Shown here piece after piece: positions 4,501 through 7,095 of a stretch of DNA of 7,095 nucleotides. Source of the DNA: Nitrospirota bacterium (GTDB lineage Bacteria > Nitrospirota > Thermodesulfovibrionia > Thermodesulfovibrionales > JdFR-88); the NCBI GenBank assembly GCA_021812785.1, contig JAKAMR010000105.1, positions 1-7,095 of the forward strand. Reading direction: 5' to 3'. The notes under the pieces were generated by a model that did no database searches, was not told the origin of the DNA, and was given only the letters and a program-made list of their open reading frames with translations. The translations under genes and the position numbers were made by a program. How positions within the stretch are numbered: the first letter of the stretch is position 1; the number at the start of each line of letters is the position of its first letter.

Positions 4501-6165
4501 ATGAAGACACACGGAATTTCAGACATGGGAGTTACACCTGGCAGGCAGGAGTTCGCGGAGCTTGCCAAGAAGGGCAACCTTATCCCGGTTTACAGGGAGG
4601 TCTTTGCCGATACCATAACGCCTGTTTCCGCCTTTTTGCGGCTTGGCGAGCGGCCATCGTACCTGCTTGAAAGCGTAGTGGGAGGCGAAAAATGGGCAAG
4701 GTATTCCTTCCTGGGCCTCTCTCCAAAGGCAACTATCCGCGCATGGGGCAACAAGATGGAGATCGACAGGCAGGGAAAGATCCAGGCGATGGAGGCCTCC
4801 GATCCGCTGGAAAAGGTCCGGGAATTTATGGGCGGCTTCAGGCCCGTTCTTTCCGGGGACTCCTCTTTGCCCAGGTTTTATGGCGGGTTTGTGGGCTACC
4901 TGGGTTACGACATGGTGAGGTTCATGGAAGAGCTGCCCGGAAAGGGACGCCCCGGCCTGGATATGCCAGACATGTTTTTGATGCTTACAGACACCATCCT
5001 GATATTCGACAGCCTGAAGCAGAAGGTAAAGGTGGTGGTAAACGTCCATCTTCCGGAAGATGGGGAAAGAGAAAAAGAAAAAGAAAACCTGGAAGAGGCA
5101 TATGGCGAGGCCCTGCAAAAGATAGATTCCATTGTCCGCAGGCTCGCATCGGGGAAATGTAAAACCCCCGTAGGGGATATGGAGGGAGGGGACTTGGCCG
5201 GGATGGAAAGCGATCTTGGAGCGGCTCAGGGAGCCCCGGACGCCCCAAGCGGAGCTCCTGCCACCTCCTTCGTGTCCTCTTTTGGCGGCAAGGAAGAATT
5301 CATGCACGCTGTGGAACGGGCAAAACAGTACGTCATGGGGGGCGACGTAGTGCAGGTTGTCCTGTCCCAGCGTTTTCAGAAATCCACCCCAGCCCATCCA
5401 TTCAGCGTTTATCGCGCCTTAAGGGCAATAAATCCCTCGCCATACATGTATTACATTGACACAGGGGAAGGCCATATCGTGGGGTCTTCGCCGGAGATAC
5501 TGGTGCGGCTTGAGGAAGGCAATATAACTTTAAGGCCCATAGCCGGCACAAGGAGAAGGGGAAAAACCCCGGAAGAGGACCATGCGCTTGAGAAAGAGCT
5601 GCTGTCGGACAAAAAAGAGATAGCCGAGCATATCATGCTTGTGGACCTGGGCAGAAACGATGTGGGCAGGGTAGCTGAGACCGGCAGCGTAAAAGTGCCT
5701 GAGTTGATGGTGGTGGAGCGTTACAGCCACGTTATGCATATCGTCTCCAATGTGGACGGCAGGCTTAAAGAGGGGCTTGGCCCTTTCGATGTGCTCAGGG
5801 CGTGTTTCCCCGCCGGCACGGTAAGCGGCGCCCCCAAGGTGCGGGCCATGGAGATCATTGATGAGCTGGAGCCTGTAAAGCGTGGCCCATACGCGGGGTC
5901 GGTCGGCTATGTCGGTTATTCCGGCAATATGGATACCTGTATAACCATAAGAACGCTTATAATGAAAGAAGGGATGGTGTACGTCCAGGCCGGGGCCGGC
6001 ATTGTGGCGGATTCAGTCCCGGAGCTTGAATACGCCGAGACGGTCAACAAGGCCAGGGCAATGATGGAGGCCGTGGACACGGCCGAAAGAGTTTTTTCTG
6101 TTTTTTCGGAAAATTTGATGCCGAAAGACAATACGGATTCAGAGGGCCACAGAAAATGCTGCTGA
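4501..6165 (+). CDS. trpE: Anthranilate synthase component I (TrpE)
   Basis: A 554-residue cytoplasmic enzyme subunit converting chorismate plus ammonia (delivered by TrpG) to anthranilate and pyruvate, the committed step of tryptophan synthesis. The N-terminal domain carries LLES at 55-58, the family's tryptophan feedback-binding motif, and the [10 protein letters not shown] segment at 311-320 also belongs to that site. The chorismate-binding core shows PIAGTRRRG (346-354), [10 protein letters not shown] (382-391), [19 protein letters not shown] (435-453) and [13 protein letters not shown] (496-508), all intact, so it should be active and feedback-inhibited. It is longer than the usual 490-520 residues, mostly through a Gly/Ala/Pro-rich linker at about 218-258 between the domains and a polar tail after about 530. 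The ATG at 4501 is preceded by AGGA at 4489-4492, a good ribosome site. Its end overlaps trpG by 10 bases. PabB or salicylate synthase is unlikely given the neighbours. Confidence 0.97.
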   Translation: MKTHGISDMGVTPGRQEFAELAKKGNLIPVYREVFADTITPVSAFLRLGERPSYLLESVVGGEKWARYSFLGLSPKATIRAWGNKMEIDRQGKIQAMEASDPLEKVREFMGGFRPVLSGDSSLPRFYGGFVGYLGYDMVRFMEELPGKGRPGLDMPDMFLMLTDTILIFDSLKQKVKVVVNVHLPEDGEREKEKENLEEAYGEALQKIDSIVRRLASGKCKTPVGDMEGGDLAGMESDLGAAQGAPDAPSGAPATSFVSSFGGKEEFMHAVERAKQYVMGGDVVQVVLSQRFQKSTPAHPFSVYRALRAINPSPYMYYIDTGEGHIVGSSPEILVRLEEGNITLRPIAGTRRRGKTPEEDHALEKELLSDKKEIAEHIMLVDLGRNDVGRVAETGSVKVPELMVVERYSHVMHIVSNVDGRLKEGLGPFDVLRACFPAGTVSGAPKVRAMEIIDELEPVKRGPYAGSVGYVGYSGNMDTCITIRTLIMKEGMVYVQAGAGIVADSVPELEYAETVNKARAMMEAVDTAERVFSVFSENLMPKDNTDSEGHRKCC

Positions 6166-6731
6166 TGATTGACAATTACGATTCCTTCACCTATAACCTT
6201 GTGCAGTACCTTGGCGAGCTGGGAGAGGACGTGCGGGTTTACAGGAACAACAAGATAAGCGTCCGGGAGATAGGAGAGATGGCCCCGGACAAGATAGTCA
6301 TATCTCCAGGGCCCTGCACCCCCAGGGAGGCTGGGATCTCCGTGGACACGATACGCGAGTTCGCCGGAAAGATCCCCATACTGGGGGTATGCCTTGGACA
6401 CCAGTCCATAGGCGCGGCCTTCGGGGGAGAGATAGTGCGGGCCCAGGTGCTGATGCACGGCAAGACGTCGCTTGTCTATCATAACGGGAAGGGCGTGTTC
6501 GAGGGCATACCCAGTCCGTTTGAGGCCACCAGGTACCATTCCCTCATAATAAGGAGGGAGTCGCTGCCGGACTGCCTGGAGATAACCGCCTGGACCGGGG
6601 CGGGGGAAATAATGGGTGTGCGCCACCGTGAATTCGAGGTGGAGGGCGTACAGTTCCATCCGGAGTCTATCCTTACGATGAAGGGGAAGGACCTGCTTGC
6701 AAACTTTCTAAGGATCGGGAGGCTGTCCTGA
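6156..6731 (+). CDS. trpG: Anthranilate synthase component II, glutamine amidotransferase (TrpG)
   Basis: A 191-residue class I glutamine amidotransferase, the normal length for a free TrpG. It hydrolyses glutamine and passes ammonia to TrpE. The start [20 protein letters not shown] is typical. The oxyanion segment SPGPCTP lies at 50-56, the nucleophile is Cys79 in GVCLGHQ, and the other triad residues are His168 and Glu170 in GVQFHPES. Met100-Lys103 (MHGK) and YHSL (127-130) are also conserved family positions. The start at 6156 overlaps the end of trpE by 10 bases; an alternative ATG at 6165 would make a TGATG junction and lose three residues. The overlap implies translational coupling and balanced subunit amounts. 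TrpG may also serve folate synthesis as PabA, as in some bacteria; no pab gene is visible here. Confidence 0.96.
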   Translation: MLLMIDNYDSFTYNLVQYLGELGEDVRVYRNNKISVREIGEMAPDKIVISPGPCTPREAGISVDTIREFAGKIPILGVCLGHQSIGAAFGGEIVRAQVLMHGKTSLVYHNGKGVFEGIPSPFEATRYHSLIIRRESLPDCLEITAWTGAGEIMGVRHREFEVEGVQFHPESILTMKGKDLLANFLRIGRLS

Positions 6732-7095
6732 TGATTAAAGAAGCCCTGAACATGCTTACTACTGGTATGAATCTTAGCGAAGCCGAGATGGCGGAGTGCG
6801 TGGATGAGATAATGGAGGGCAAGGCAACGCCGGCTCAGATAGGGGCGTTCCTGACCGCGCTCCGGATGAAGGGCGAAACGGTGGGTGAGATAACCGGGGC
6901 CGCCATGGCCATGAGGAAAAGGGCCATCAGCATAAAGTCGCCCCACGGGACTCTGGACACCTGCGGGACCGGAGGGGACATGTCCCGCTCTTTTAACGTC
7001 TCCACGATATCAGCGATAGTCGTTAGCGCCTGCGGCGTGCCGGTGGCGAAGCACGGCAACCGCTCGGTCTCAAGCGCCACCGGAAGCGCGGGATC
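6731..7095 (+). CDS. trpD: Anthranilate phosphoribosyltransferase (TrpD), N-terminal part
   Basis: The frame is open from ATG at 6731 to the window edge, giving 121 residues of a protein usually about 340 long. TrpD joins anthranilate to PRPP to form phosphoribosyl-anthranilate, the step after TrpE/TrpG. The N-terminal helical domain spans about residues 1-65. The PRPP-binding signature DTCGTGGD lies at 76-83, followed by SFNVST and then KHGNRSVSS at 107-115, the glycine/basic loop that binds PRPP and anthranilate. After GTGGD it reads MSRS, where many homologues have a Gly and a Thr, a modest variation. The ATG shares one base with the trpG stop (TGATG), and GGGAGG at 6717-6722 is a strong ribosome site. 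The rest of the trp operon probably continues past the edge. Confidence 0.95.
   Translation, partial: MIKEALNMLTTGMNLSEAEMAECVDEIMEGKATPAQIGAFLTALRMKGETVGEITGAAMAMRKRAISIKSPHGTLDTCGTGGDMSRSFNVSTISAIVVSACGVPVAKHGNRSVSSATGSAG

Noticed and set aside
4519..5397. Long minus-strand ORF opposite trpE (292 codons)
   Set aside because: It is antisense to an unmistakable TrpE with all motifs; composition is a mirror of trpE codon use and it resembles no family.
5916..6659. Minus-strand ORF opposite trpE/trpG (247 codons)
   Set aside because: It lies antisense to conserved TrpE and TrpG motifs and shows no recognisable domain.
1..7095. CRISPR array, transposon or phage element
   Set aside because: No regularly spaced repeats, transposase, integrase or structural phage genes are visible; the only tandem repeat is the 17-bp pair upstream of trp.

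Overview
The window comes from a Gram-negative bacterium. The evidence is a secreted Slt-type lytic transglycosylase, a ZapA/ZapB-like Z-ring pair and the start of a type IV pilus/type II secretion style ATPase. Base composition is moderately GC-rich, with A/T-rich spacers. The mix of gene families and the trpE-trpG-trpD order would suit a deltaproteobacterial or Nitrospirota-like lineage, but no marker here settles the phylum.

Layout: positions 1-4000 are read on the minus strand and 4190-7095 on the plus strand. From the centre leftwards lie tRNA-Gly(GCC), a 191-nt spacer, tRNA-Cys(GCA), a TPR-containing soluble lytic transglycosylase (slt-like), a short coiled-coil ZapB-like protein, zapA, an intrinsic terminator, and the N-terminal part of a GspE/PilB/MshE-type protein cut by the window edge. 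From the centre rightwards lie a promoter/leader region of about 300 bases, then trpE, trpG and the start of trpD, closely packed with 1- and 10-base overlaps.

How the genes work together: slt, the zapB-like gene and zapA look like one transcription unit that joins peptidoglycan cleavage to Z-ring assembly. trpE and trpG encode the two subunits of anthranilate synthase, and trpD performs the next step, so the right half is the start of a tryptophan operon. The edge gene carries tandem MshEN-type motifs with a 5-residue spacer, which suggests cyclic-di-GMP control of a pilus or secretion motor.

The most interesting non-coding signal is the trp leader. A near-consensus sigma-70 promoter (4191-4219) is followed by a 40-codon ORF whose ATG falls on the predicted start site. 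Its single Trp codon sits just before a hairpin that can be exchanged for an antiterminator against a strong intrinsic terminator at 4378-4422. This matches the logic of a translation-coupled trp attenuator, though with one Trp codon and no visible Shine-Dalgarno sequence. I saw no CRISPR array, transposase, phage gene or obviously new multi-gene system.
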